From an uncultured Lachnospiraceae bacterium (GTDB taxonomy: Bacteria; Bacillota; Clostridia; Lachnospirales; Lachnospiraceae), in contig CANQMR010000006.1 of NCBI GenBank assembly GCA_947625015.1, positions 49,661 through 113,660 of the forward strand: a DNA stretch of 64,000 nucleotides, given 5' to 3'. The translations under genes were made by a program, and so were the position numbers. Shown here in pieces: positions 38,871 through 47,686 of the stretch (the stretch's first letter is position 1; every line of letters starts with the position of its first letter). The notes beneath the pieces were generated by a model, which made no database searches, was not told the DNA's origin, and worked only from the letters and a program-made list of their open reading frames with translations.

Positions 38871-39854
38871 TTATTTCTTGACAAAGTTAGCCGATTTGCC
38901 CGCTCCCATTACCACAGCTTCTAAGGCTGACGGCGCAACAATGGCATGGATTCCCGTACTCTCCTCCACCAGCTTATCCAGCCCGTATATCAAACTGCCG
39001 CCGCCGGTCAGCACAATGCCATGCTCTGCAATATCAGCAATCAGCTCCGGCGGTGAAATCTCCAACACATTGTGAATGGTATCCAGAATCTGAGCCGTCA
39101 CTTCTGCAAAAGCCTCTATGGTCTCCTCTGAAGATACGATAATTCTCGCAGGAAATCCGGTTACTAAATCTCTTCCCTTTACCTCCATGGTAACGGGCTC
39201 TTCTCTTGGATATACCGTTCCGATTGCCATTTTAATCCGTTCCGCTGTCGGCTCCCCAATCAAAAGGTTATAGGTACGGCGGATATATTTAATCATGGCC
39301 TCATTGTAATCATCCCCGGCAAGTTTAAGAGAATTGCTCTCCACTATCCCGCCCAAAGAGATGACCGCTACATCCGTTGTTCCTCCGCCGATATCCACAA
39401 TCATATTCCCCCGCGGAAGAGCAATGTCAATATCTGAACCAATCGCAGCGGCGATAGGCTCCTCCATAATATCTACATGCTTTGCCCCGGCGCGGTATAC
39501 GGCGTCTTCCACTCCACGCTTTTCCAGCTCTGTCACCCCGCTGGGCACGCAGACGCATATTCTCGGACGGCTTAACATCCTTTTTCTCTGCATAGCTGTC
39601 TCAATAAAAGCTTTCAGCATCCGCTCCGTCACCGTATAATCTGAGATAACCCCCTGCTTTAAAGGCCGTATCACCTCGATATTATCCGGTTCCTTTCCCA
39701 TCATCTGTTTGGCTCTTGTTCCAATGGCAATCAGTCTTTTGGATTTTTTCTCAAATGCCACTACGGACGGCTGGTTAATGACAATGCCCTTGCCCTTTAC
39801 ATACACCAGAACATTGGCCGTTCCCAGATCAATTCCGATATCCATATCAAACAT
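38871..39854 (-). CDS. mreB: MreB/Mbl family actin-like protein
   Basis: A 327-residue bacterial actin. Phosphate-1 motif IGIDLGTANVLVYVKGKG, phosphate-2 motif VDIGGGTTDVAVISLGG and adenosine motif IVLTGGGSLIYGLDKLV are all kept. It would form membrane-bound filaments that guide wall synthesis. It is not beside mreC, mreD or rodA here. Instead it is the last gene of a tight operon with a rhomboid protease, a TPR protein and a charged-helix pseudo-ATPase, so it may be a paralogue with a special role. Confidence 0.9.
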   Translation of the reverse strand: MFDMDIGIDLGTANVLVYVKGKGIVINQPSVVAFEKKSKRLIAIGTRAKQMMGKEPDNIEVIRPLKQGVISDYTVTERMLKAFIETAMQRKRMLSRPRICVCVPSGVTELEKRGVEDAVYRAGAKHVDIMEEPIAAAIGSDIDIALPRGNMIVDIGGGTTDVAVISLGGIVESNSLKLAGDDYNEAMIKYIRRTYNLLIGEPTAERIKMAIGTVYPREEPVTMEVKGRDLVTGFPARIIVSSEETIEAFAEVTAQILDTIHNVLEISPPELIADIAEHGIVLTGGGSLIYGLDKLVEESTGIHAIVAPSALEAVVMGAGKSANFVKK

Positions 39855-39891
39855 AGTAAATTTTTCCTCCGTAATCTCTTATTTCAAAAGA

Positions 39892-42537
39892 CTATTCAAA
39901 GTCAGCAGACACCAGATGATGATCCTGCTCACCGGAACTGATTTCCCGGTTATGTGCTTTTGAAACTGCATTGTCCACAATCTTTAATACGCGGTCTAAA
40001 TTGCCGCTTTCAACCTCCTGCATTCTCCGGCGCAGATTGTTTTCTGCGCTTGGCTCACATGGATATCCCAACTGTACAGCATGGTTCTTGGCAATGGAAA
40101 ATACATCCATATCCGTAATTCTGTGTACCTGAATCAGGTGCTTAAACTGGGAAGAAATCACTACATTATCCTTAAACAGTTTGGATAATGTCTCAATCTG
40201 TCCTGTCATAATCACTACTACATCATTTGCCGGATTGCTGACAATCTGATAAATCTCATCTAACTTCTCCGGTGAAATCACGCCGGCGTTCTCAACCACC
40301 AGACAACCGCCCTGCAATTTGGCAATGGCGTCGCTGATATTCGCCCGGTTCAGGGCGCCGGCCTTAATCTTGGCAATGGTCTTTGTCTTACAGATTCCCA
40401 TTGCATGAAAACTTCTTGCAAAATCCTCTGCAATGGTTGTCGTACCAAATCCATACTGTCCAAGGATTACGATATTTCTTGGCTCCGATGGATTCTCACT
40501 AATATACTTAATCGTATTGGCAAACTGATCTCCAATCGCAGAAACAGAAAGATACTTGCCCAAAAACTGCTCTGCGCCTACCGGCAGATTAAAACCGCTT
40601 GCAGAACTATGTGACTGTGGTTCTGCGCTTCCTGTTCCGGCTCCGTTTTTAGCGGCTTCCAAAGCCTTCTCTGCCTCCGCAGCCTTCCTTGCGGCTTCTT
40701 CCGCCAACTGCTTATATTTTTCGGCCTCCTCTTCGGCTTTCCTTCTCGCTTCTTCCTCGGCCTGACGGCGTGCTTCCTCTTCCGCTTTCCGTCTTGCTTC
40801 TTCCTCGGCCTGACGGCGTGCTTCCTCTTCCGCCTTCCGTCTTGCTTCTTCTTCGGCCTGACGGCGTGCTTCCTCTTCCGCTTTCCGCCTTGCCTCTTCC
40901 TCGGCCTGACGGCGTGCTTCCTCTTCCGCCTTCCTTCTTGCCTCTTCTTCAGCCTGACGGCGTGCTTCCTCTTCTGCTTTCCGTCTTGCTTCTTCTTCGG
41001 CCTGACGGCGTGCTTCCTCTTCCGCTTTCCGTCTTGCTTCTTCCTCGGCCTGACGGCGCGCTTCCTCTTCCGCTTTCCGTCTTGCTTCTTCTTCGGCTTT
41101 CTTTCTTGCCTCTTCTTCCGCTTTCCGTCTTGCCTCTTCCTCGGCTTTCTTTCTTGCCTCTTCTTCCGCCTTCCGTCTTGCCTCTTCCTCGGCTTTCTTT
41201 CTTGCCTCTTCTTCCGCCTTTCTCTTTGCTTCTTCCTCGGCCTGACGGCGCGCTTCTTCTTCCGCTTTCCGTCTTGCCTCTTCTTCGGCCTTTCTCTTTG
41301 CCTCTTCCTCGGCTTTCTTTCTCGCTTCTTCTTCAGCCTGAGAAGCAGAAGAGCCAAACTGGGTCATATCGTCGTCATCAGCATCATCATCAAAATCAAT
41401 ATTATATGCGCTCTGTACATCGTTTGCCTCTCCCGGCTTCTGCCGAACCGGCACAACACTGATGATGTCTCCATTATCGTCTACCAAAGAATCCGGCGCT
41501 TTTGGCTTTGCTGCCTGCACATGCTGCGGGGCTGCTCCGGAATCCACCCAGCCGCTTCCTGAAGCCGCTGTATTTCCTGCCTGACCCCATGCTGCATTTC
41601 CGTCATCTACAATAATCGTACTCGCTCCGCCTACAACCTGCGTTGGCGTATGCGGTTTCTGTGGTGCTGCCGAAGGGGCCGGCTGTGGCGCTGGATGCGG
41701 TTGCGGCGCTGGATGCGGTCGCGGCGTCGGTTGCGGCGTTTCTTTGGATTTTTCCATGGCTGCATTAATCTGTTCAGCATTTAATGTTACCGTACGCTCT
41801 TCCGCTTTCGGTGCATTGCCAGCTGCGTCTGCCGCCGCCGTAATATCAATTCCCAGACCGCCTCCGCCAAGTCCAGAATTGTTGAGACTTGCCTGCCCTG
41901 CGGTAGGATTTGTCAATGTAGGTCCATTGCCGGTCGGATGGGTCAGACTTGGTCCATTTCCTAACCCGCCAAGTCCTCCGGAAATTCCTTCCCCTGCTTT
42001 GTTATCAGCCGGCGCCGGCTGGACTCCCGCTGCCTTCATCCGCTTCTTTTCTTCTAACTTAGCCATCTCTTCTGGCGAAATTGTACGGAATTGAGGTTTG
42101 GGGTTGCCATTGGACGAAGATGTGTTACTCGCTGTGGGAGTATTTCCTGCTGCTTTCTGATTAGCCGCCTCTTTTGCCGCTTTTTCTTTTTCAACTTGTG
42201 CTCTGATTGCTGCTATTAATGCTTCCGTTTGATCCATCTTTTTTTCTTGCACCCGCCTTTCTGCCTGAATCTTAGCCTCTTCCTCTGCTTTAAATCTGGC
42301 TCTCTGTTCTTCTTCCGCCTGTGCCTGCGCTAACCGTTTGGCTCGTTCCGCCGCAAGCTCCGGATTTTTCCTTGCTTCCATCTCTTCAAAAGCCAAAGCG
42401 CGCTGTCGCATTGCCTCCTGCTGTTTTCGTATTGCCTCTTTGGCTGCATCATTTCCTGTCCCCTGCTGTGGCTGCGCTGCTGCTGTTCGTTCCGGAGCGG
42501 TGCCCATCGTTCCATTTTTCTGGTTATTCCGCCCCAT
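39892..42537 (-). CDS. long charged-helix protein with degenerate AAA-like domain
   Basis: An 881-residue protein in three parts. An N-terminal helical and Pro/Gly-rich region (about 1-395) contains disordered PHPAPQPHPAPQP stretches. A roughly 220-residue uninterrupted helix (about 400-620) is built of AEEEARRK and AEEEARRQ octads with almost no hydrophobic residues, so it is probably a single alpha-helix rather than a coiled coil. The C-terminal ~240 residues resemble an AAA+ domain of CbbX/SpoVK type, but the Walker A reads GQYGFGTTT, with Thr for the essential Lys, and Walker B reads CLVVENAG. ATP hydrolysis is unlikely. Its gaps to the TPR gene and mreB are 42 and 37 bp. Confidence 0.85.
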   Translation of the reverse strand: MGRNNQKNGTMGTAPERTAAAQPQQGTGNDAAKEAIRKQQEAMRQRALAFEEMEARKNPELAAERAKRLAQAQAEEEQRARFKAEEEAKIQAERRVQEKKMDQTEALIAAIRAQVEKEKAAKEAANQKAAGNTPTASNTSSSNGNPKPQFRTISPEEMAKLEEKKRMKAAGVQPAPADNKAGEGISGGLGGLGNGPSLTHPTGNGPTLTNPTAGQASLNNSGLGGGGLGIDITAAADAAGNAPKAEERTVTLNAEQINAAMEKSKETPQPTPRPHPAPQPHPAPQPAPSAAPQKPHTPTQVVGGASTIIVDDGNAAWGQAGNTAASGSGWVDSGAAPQHVQAAKPKAPDSLVDDNGDIISVVPVRQKPGEANDVQSAYNIDFDDDADDDDMTQFGSSASQAEEEARKKAEEEAKRKAEEEARRKAEEEARRQAEEEAKRKAEEEARKKAEEEARRKAEEEARKKAEEEARRKAEEEARKKAEEEARRKAEEEARRQAEEEARRKAEEEARRQAEEEARRKAEEEARRQAEEEARRKAEEEARRQAEEEARRKAEEEARRQAEEEARRKAEEEARRQAEEEARRKAEEEARRQAEEEARRKAEEEAEKYKQLAEEAARKAAEAEKALEAAKNGAGTGSAEPQSHSSASGFNLPVGAEQFLGKYLSVSAIGDQFANTIKYISENPSEPRNIVILGQYGFGTTTIAEDFARSFHAMGICKTKTIAKIKAGALNRANISDAIAKLQGGCLVVENAGVISPEKLDEIYQIVSNPANDVVVIMTGQIETLSKLFKDNVVISSQFKHLIQVHRITDMDVFSIAKNHAVQLGYPCEPSAENNLRRRMQEVESGNLDRVLKIVDNAVSKAHNREISSGEQDHHLVSADFE
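40745..41340 (-). repeat. tandem 24/48-bp coding repeat
   Basis: Inside the charged-helix gene, a 48-bp unit encoding two octads (RRKAEEEA-RRQAEEEA) is repeated several times with few synonymous differences between about 40745 and 41100, flanked by looser 24-bp copies up to about 41340. It keeps the reading frame. Copy number probably varies between strains. It opens long frames on the opposite strand, which are not genes. Confidence 0.85.
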
Positions 42538-42579
42538 AGAACTTCCCCCGCTATTTTTTAATTGAATCCCCATAATACA

Positions 42580-45168
42580 TCATCTACTTTCTTTCAAATT
42601 GTCAAGCATATGAACCATACGATCTGATAAAATTATCCTAACCCGCAGCCATTCTCTCTTTGCCAATTTATCTGTAGTTCTATACATCACGCTTTCAAAC
42701 TCATCTACAATCTCGATAACCGGCTTTTCTTCTGCCAATTCTCCGATCTTCTCCTGTACCGGTTGTGCCTGTGTCCATACATTTTCTACCAACGGTTCCT
42801 CGGCCTTTATCTCTACCGGTTCTGGTTCTATCTCTGCTTTCACCGGCTCCGGTTCTATCGGCTTCGGTTGCAGTTCTGGTTCTACCGGAGCTGATTCTAT
42901 CTCTGCCTCGACTGGTTCCGGTTCCCTGGTTTCCTCTATTGCCGGTTCTTCCTGTGTCCATACATTTTCTACCAACGGTTCCTCGGTCTTTATCTCTACC
43001 GGTTCCGGCTCTATCTTTGTCTCTATTGGCTCCGCTTCTATCGGCTTCGGTTCTATCGGCTTCGGTTGCAGTTCTGGTTCTACCGGAGCTGATTCTATCT
43101 CTATCTCTATCGGCTCGGTTTCCACAGTTTCTTCCTGTACCGGTTCCGGTTGTTCCTCCACCCCGGCAAAAGAAACTTCCTCCTGCGGGCTTATATCCTC
43201 AAACGCAAGAATCTGTTCCTGTGCATAGATATCTTCAACCTTGTAAGCGTCTTCCTGCCCGGTTTCCGTTCCTGCATCCTGCGAAACATCACCTGCCGTC
43301 AGTGCGTTATCCTCTTCTTTTTTATATATATCAAAATCATAATCTTCTATTTCAAAACCATGATTCAGATAGCTTGCTTTAGATTCAAATTGTGTAGAAT
43401 CTTCCCCTGTGTAGTATTCCTTGTTGTCAATCATCTGCCGCAGCATATTAGCGGCATCCGGCGCATCTTCTTCCATTGCCGCATCGACATCTGCATGTAC
43501 AACGGATATAAATCCCAACGACGCTAACGGTTCTTCTTCCTTCTCTGCCCACTCCGCCAGGAATCTCTCCTTTAATTCTGCATATGTGCCCTCCACAACA
43601 ATATCCGCATCCGGTGCGTTGGATTCATTATCCGGAACATTCTCTTCCTGTACTGAACCTTCTGACACATCTTCCGGTTCGTCAATATTCTGTTCCTCTT
43701 TAGCCGCCTTTTTCTGTCTAGCTTTTGCCTTCTTCTCTTCCTCACGCTGCAAGGAGGCCTCTAAGGCTTCTAACTCCAGCCGTTCATATTCTTCCTTCTT
43801 CGCCTCGATATCTGCAATTTCTTTCTTGGACATGGCTTCTAAGGAATCCGGAATCAGCGCGTCTAATTCCTCGTTCATCACGACCTGACCGACTGCACGT
43901 TTAGGCGGTTCTAATACGCTTTCAATTATTCCGTCTACAATCTGGTCCTCTATATTCTGGGAAGTCTGCGTCAGGGGCGTCTCCACGCTCTCTAATACCT
44001 GTCTGGTGCCAACCGCTTCCCCTAAAGCATCCGTTGCCTTCTTCACATTATCTTTTACCGTCTCGGCTACAGACATTACCTGATTCTTTGCCTTGGCAGT
44101 GTCAATCTCTTTGACCGCCTTTGCCATCTGTCTGGCGGATTCTTTAATCTTGTCTGCGTCTATCCGTTTGGACAGCAGCTTCTCCAAAGCCGCTTCTCTT
44201 TCTTTTTTGATCTGCTGTTCCGCTTCCGTCTCCCCGGATTCACTGTCAGCCTGATTCTCCGTTCCCGGACTCATTAACTGCTCTGCTTCATTGATTATAT
44301 CCTGAACGTTGCCCTTTGTTTCCTCGTCTGAAGCCTTCTGTTTATCATCAGGAGTTTCTTCCTCCTTTGCAACCTCTTCATTCTTATTCTTTTTTCTGGA
44401 ACGTTTGGGCTTATCCGGCTTCGTATCTACAATGGCGTCCTTGTCTTCCGCCTCGACCAAAATCTTAGCCTCCGGAGGAAACATCCGTAAATGATCCTTC
44501 TCTAAAAGCTGTTCCTCCTGCTTGATTAAGTCGCCAAAAAGAGCGGTATCTTCCTCCTGCTCTTCCTTTGGATAAACATAAAAATATTTATCCACATCCA
44601 ATTTATCATCAATATAGGCAATTACCGGCTCAATATATATGGAATCCTTAAAATTTTCAAGAATGTACTGGCTCTCTTCTAACGCCTTGTCCTTCCTGTC
44701 CATCTTGTGATATAAGAGCACAGCCTCAAAATTCCACTTGTCCTCCGGCATCCGTTCCAAAATCGGAATCAAAATGGAGGCAAGCTCCTTCACGTCGGCG
44801 CCCTGTGCCTTTTTCATGACATATTCCACATAATCCTTCTGGATGTCCTCCGTACCGGAATTAAACTGGTACTGCTCATAATATTTCTCCGCCTTGGAAA
44901 AATATCCAAGCTCCAAATACAAAAGTATCAACTCAAAAATAATCCGGTTGCCCTCCGGGGCCATCTGATGAGCCTTCAGCAAAATCTTCCGGCTGTCATA
45001 ATATCGCTTGTTCTCGCGGAAAACCTCCCCGCTTATCCTTAAAAACTGCGGATTAATGGACTTGTCTAAGTTCTGCGTATCCAGAATCTCCAGTGCCTCG
45101 GCAAACTTTTTCTCCTCTGCCAATTCTTTTATACGATTAATACTGGATATACTAATTCCCGTACTCAC
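42580..45168 (-). CDS. TPR protein with long acidic disordered tail
   Basis: An 862-residue protein. Residues 1-200 form tetratricopeptide-like repeats (AEEKKFAEALEILD, GYFSKAEKYYEQY). The rest is acidic and low complexity: a Lys/Glu helix region, then Pro/Glu repeats (VEPELQPKPIEPKPIEAE-like) around 700-820, and a short basic C-terminus. It has no signal peptide or membrane segment. The start is a GTG at 45168 with GAGGTGA upstream, 9 bp inside the longest frame. Second gene of the rhomboid-TPR-pseudo-ATPase-MreB operon; probably a scaffold, by inference. Confidence 0.82.
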   Translation of the reverse strand: MSTGISISSINRIKELAEEKKFAEALEILDTQNLDKSINPQFLRISGEVFRENKRYYDSRKILLKAHQMAPEGNRIIFELILLYLELGYFSKAEKYYEQYQFNSGTEDIQKDYVEYVMKKAQGADVKELASILIPILERMPEDKWNFEAVLLYHKMDRKDKALEESQYILENFKDSIYIEPVIAYIDDKLDVDKYFYVYPKEEQEEDTALFGDLIKQEEQLLEKDHLRMFPPEAKILVEAEDKDAIVDTKPDKPKRSRKKNKNEEVAKEEETPDDKQKASDEETKGNVQDIINEAEQLMSPGTENQADSESGETEAEQQIKKEREAALEKLLSKRIDADKIKESARQMAKAVKEIDTAKAKNQVMSVAETVKDNVKKATDALGEAVGTRQVLESVETPLTQTSQNIEDQIVDGIIESVLEPPKRAVGQVVMNEELDALIPDSLEAMSKKEIADIEAKKEEYERLELEALEASLQREEEKKAKARQKKAAKEEQNIDEPEDVSEGSVQEENVPDNESNAPDADIVVEGTYAELKERFLAEWAEKEEEPLASLGFISVVHADVDAAMEEDAPDAANMLRQMIDNKEYYTGEDSTQFESKASYLNHGFEIEDYDFDIYKKEEDNALTAGDVSQDAGTETGQEDAYKVEDIYAQEQILAFEDISPQEEVSFAGVEEQPEPVQEETVETEPIEIEIESAPVEPELQPKPIEPKPIEAEPIETKIEPEPVEIKTEEPLVENVWTQEEPAIEETREPEPVEAEIESAPVEPELQPKPIEPEPVKAEIEPEPVEIKAEEPLVENVWTQAQPVQEKIGELAEEKPVIEIVDEFESVMYRTTDKLAKREWLRVRIILSDRMVHMLDNLKESR

Positions 45169-45190
45169 AAGCGTCACCTCATAATTTCAC

Positions 45191-46240
45191 TTATTCTAGT
45201 TTAACATATTGCGAAATCTTTGACAATAAAAATCCGCCAATTAATCCCCCAATCAGGCCGCCAATATGTGCGGCATTGTCAATTCCGGTATCCGTCATGC
45301 CGTTATATATGGTAAGAATCGCCAGTACAGCCAGTCTTACAGGCGTCATCGTGTCATGTTTCTCATGATGAAGAATCAGCACGACAAACAATGCGCCGAT
45401 TACGCCGAATATAGCGCCGGACGCTCCGGCACAGACGACCTGTTCACCCGTATGCTGATAAAAAATCAGGGAAAGCACATTGCCTGCTATTCCGGAAAGA
45501 AAATACAGGATGAAATATTGCAGGCTTCCCAATCTCTGCTCTAACTGGCACCCTGCATAGGTCAACAAAATCATGTTATTTGCCAGATGACCTATGCCAA
45601 AATGCAGGAACATGCTTGTAATCATCTGGTACCATTTCCCCGCCATAACCGTTTCATAGCTCATCGCGCCCATCCGCAGCATAATACCTGCATCATAAAC
45701 TGCAAAATAGCCCCCGTTTAGTAAAATGACCATTAGAAAAGCCAGCACATTCAATACGACAATCGTTATATTTACAGGCGTCAGCCTGAATGCGGAAGTA
45801 TCTGTTTTCTTTTCATTATATTGCGGTTTGGCGCTTAAATATTCATACAACCCGTCAAAATCAGCAGACTGGTTTTCAAATACATAGATTTTGTTGGTAT
45901 TTCTCGGCACAATCCAAATGCCATGAATCTGCTCCACAATCGAATGGACATCCTCCGAAAACATGCCGTCCGTTGTCAGCAAAATATTCAAAATGCCAAC
46001 CGGCTTACGATACTTTGCGGTTGTCTTGTACCGAAGATCCGAATTAAGCTGCCGGTATCTCTCAACAACTCCTTCCATGTATGTTGCCGCAGTCTCCGCA
46101 TCCGCATGTTCCAGCAGCCGCCTAATGGTAACGACAAACACCTTCTCTCCTGTCTTCCGGACAAACACATCGGCATATTCTTCCCCATACGGCCGGTAAC
46201 CCTTCTTAGACAAAAGCTCTATGATATTCTTTCTTGTCAT
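45191..46240 (-). CDS. rhomboid family intramembrane serine protease
   Basis: A 349-residue membrane protease. An N-terminal cytosolic domain of ~160 residues precedes six or so membrane helices. The catalytic Ser is in GASGAIFGVIGAL and the His in DNAAHIGGLIGG. GIGHLANNMILL is the conserved helix-2 motif. AAAGGAGGAATCC precedes the ATG at 46240. The TPR gene starts 22 bp downstream. A stem-loop without a T-run lies in its leader. Confidence 0.9.
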   Translation of the reverse strand: MTRKNIIELLSKKGYRPYGEEYADVFVRKTGEKVFVVTIRRLLEHADAETAATYMEGVVERYRQLNSDLRYKTTAKYRKPVGILNILLTTDGMFSEDVHSIVEQIHGIWIVPRNTNKIYVFENQSADFDGLYEYLSAKPQYNEKKTDTSAFRLTPVNITIVVLNVLAFLMVILLNGGYFAVYDAGIMLRMGAMSYETVMAGKWYQMITSMFLHFGIGHLANNMILLTYAGCQLEQRLGSLQYFILYFLSGIAGNVLSLIFYQHTGEQVVCAGASGAIFGVIGALFVVLILHHEKHDTMTPVRLAVLAILTIYNGMTDTGIDNAAHIGGLIGGLIGGFLLSKISQYVKLE

Positions 46241-46257
46241 GGATTCCTCCTTTACAC

Positions 46258-46298
46258 ACAACGAAAGTGACTGATTGTTGTTCAGTCACCTTCGTTGT
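46258..46298 (-). other. stem-loop in the rhomboid leader
   Basis: ACAACGAA-A-GTGACTGA (46258-46274) pairs with TCAGTCAC-C-TTCGTTGT (46282-46298). There is no T-run on the minus strand, so it is a weak terminator candidate for the upstream YbjQ gene or a leader structure of the rhomboid operon. Confidence 0.5.
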
Positions 46299-46353
46299 AT
46301 TCTTCGTTCTGCTCCGGTTACCGGATAAAACATAACCGCCATACGGGTCTGTC

Positions 46354-47454
46354 TTAATTCTCAAATACTTTGATTACCTTGTCTAATACCGTACCGGTCA
46401 TGTCGCCCCTGGTCTTCTCATACTGTAAGCCGGACTCCATAATCTCTAAGAGTTCCATACGGTACTTAGCGTCAATGGCTCCCTGCTTGATGTATCCCAT
46501 CAATACATCCTTCATGGCAGATACATTGGGAAGCCCCTTCATCTGATTGCACATTTCTTCGTAATTAAATCCGATATTCACCTTCAAATCTTCTTCTTTT
46601 CTTCCGCAGATTGCACATTCCTCATCTCCGGCGGCATTGATATAACCACAGTTACAAAGCCATGTCGTTCCATCGGATCTGTAACGTTCTACCGCATCCT
46701 TGCCTCTCTTCTCCTTTAAGCTGATTAAGGATCTTCCGCTCATAGACACATCAATCGGATCTGTATCCGGCGCGAACACGCCCTTGGAGGTAACATATTT
46801 CTGAATATAAACCTTTACATCCTTAATTAACTGGATGTCCTTCATCGGCAGTTTGCACTCCACAAACTCCGCCTGCAATCTGGAAACATTATTCTTCTCA
46901 AAGACAAAATCAATCCCCTGTAATAAAAGTTTCTCTTCATAGTAATTCGTCAGCTCAATATCACACCGGACCGTCCGAATCTCATCCTGGTTATAGTTAT
47001 AAAATGTAGGCGCAATCTTTACCACGTTGTCTTCTCCTGCCAATGTGACCTCCACAGGTCTTGGCATCAGCATATTATAATAGTTGCTGACATAAATCTT
47101 AGAGCTGATCACTTTATGTATATCCTGCTTCTTGCGAATCCGCACTGCCGTACCGGTTGCCACCGTACCGACAGAATTATTGGAAAATCCCATATTGTTG
47201 ATTGCTACGCCGATAATTGCATTGGCGCCCTTATTCTCCGCCACCTGAATCAGATTCTCAATCGCATTCTCGCTGGCATTCTCCAGCTTGTTCGTAAATG
47301 CGGTGCTCTCCTGCGCCGTCCACTCGGCCAGATTAGAAGATAACTCTTTCAAAAAATTGGAACTCAACGCAATCTGCCCGCTGACAAATCCGAGATATTC
47401 CACCACCTCATAACCCTCAAAGCTGTTGCCGGTTGTCAATTTAATCTCTGCCAT
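46354..47454 (-). CDS. YbjQ/UPF0145 domain protein with zinc ribbon
   Basis: A 366-residue protein. Residues 1-105 match the YbjQ (UPF0145) family: EGYEVVEYLGFVSGQ at the start and NAIIGVAINNMGF near the end of the domain. A middle beta-rich region of ~140 residues follows, then a zinc ribbon of RanBP type (WLCNCGYINAAGDEECAICG) and a helical C-terminus. No membrane segment. GGGAGGATTATAAT precedes the ATG at 47454. Function unknown; the fusion suggests a protein-binding role. Confidence 0.8.
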   Translation of the reverse strand: MAEIKLTTGNSFEGYEVVEYLGFVSGQIALSSNFLKELSSNLAEWTAQESTAFTNKLENASENAIENLIQVAENKGANAIIGVAINNMGFSNNSVGTVATGTAVRIRKKQDIHKVISSKIYVSNYYNMLMPRPVEVTLAGEDNVVKIAPTFYNYNQDEIRTVRCDIELTNYYEEKLLLQGIDFVFEKNNVSRLQAEFVECKLPMKDIQLIKDVKVYIQKYVTSKGVFAPDTDPIDVSMSGRSLISLKEKRGKDAVERYRSDGTTWLCNCGYINAAGDEECAICGRKEEDLKVNIGFNYEEMCNQMKGLPNVSAMKDVLMGYIKQGAIDAKYRMELLEIMESGLQYEKTRGDMTGTVLDKVIKVFEN

Positions 47455-47686
47455 ATTATAATCCTCCCAAATCAAAATCTGATATTTATTATAGCACATT
47501 TGGTGTCATTAACAAGCATTTTTTATATATTTTAAGCAATTTTTTTGCATTTTTTGTATATTTTACACTAAACTATCGGCTCTCTGTTTTTCCTTTTCAT
47601 TTTCTGATATAATATTTGAATGTTTATGAAATGCTTTACACCAGATTATGGTTAAAATGATAACAGACAGAGAGGAAGCATGCGCC

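Noticed and set aside
40745..41100. Possible CRISPR array because of regular 48-bp repeats
   Set aside because: There are no unique spacers, the repeat stays in frame and encodes a helix, and no cas gene is near.
40578..41462. Two long ORFs, one on each strand, inside the charged-helix gene
   Set aside because: They are shadows of the 24/48-bp repeat, giving monotonous Lys/Arg or Leu/Pro peptides without start signals.
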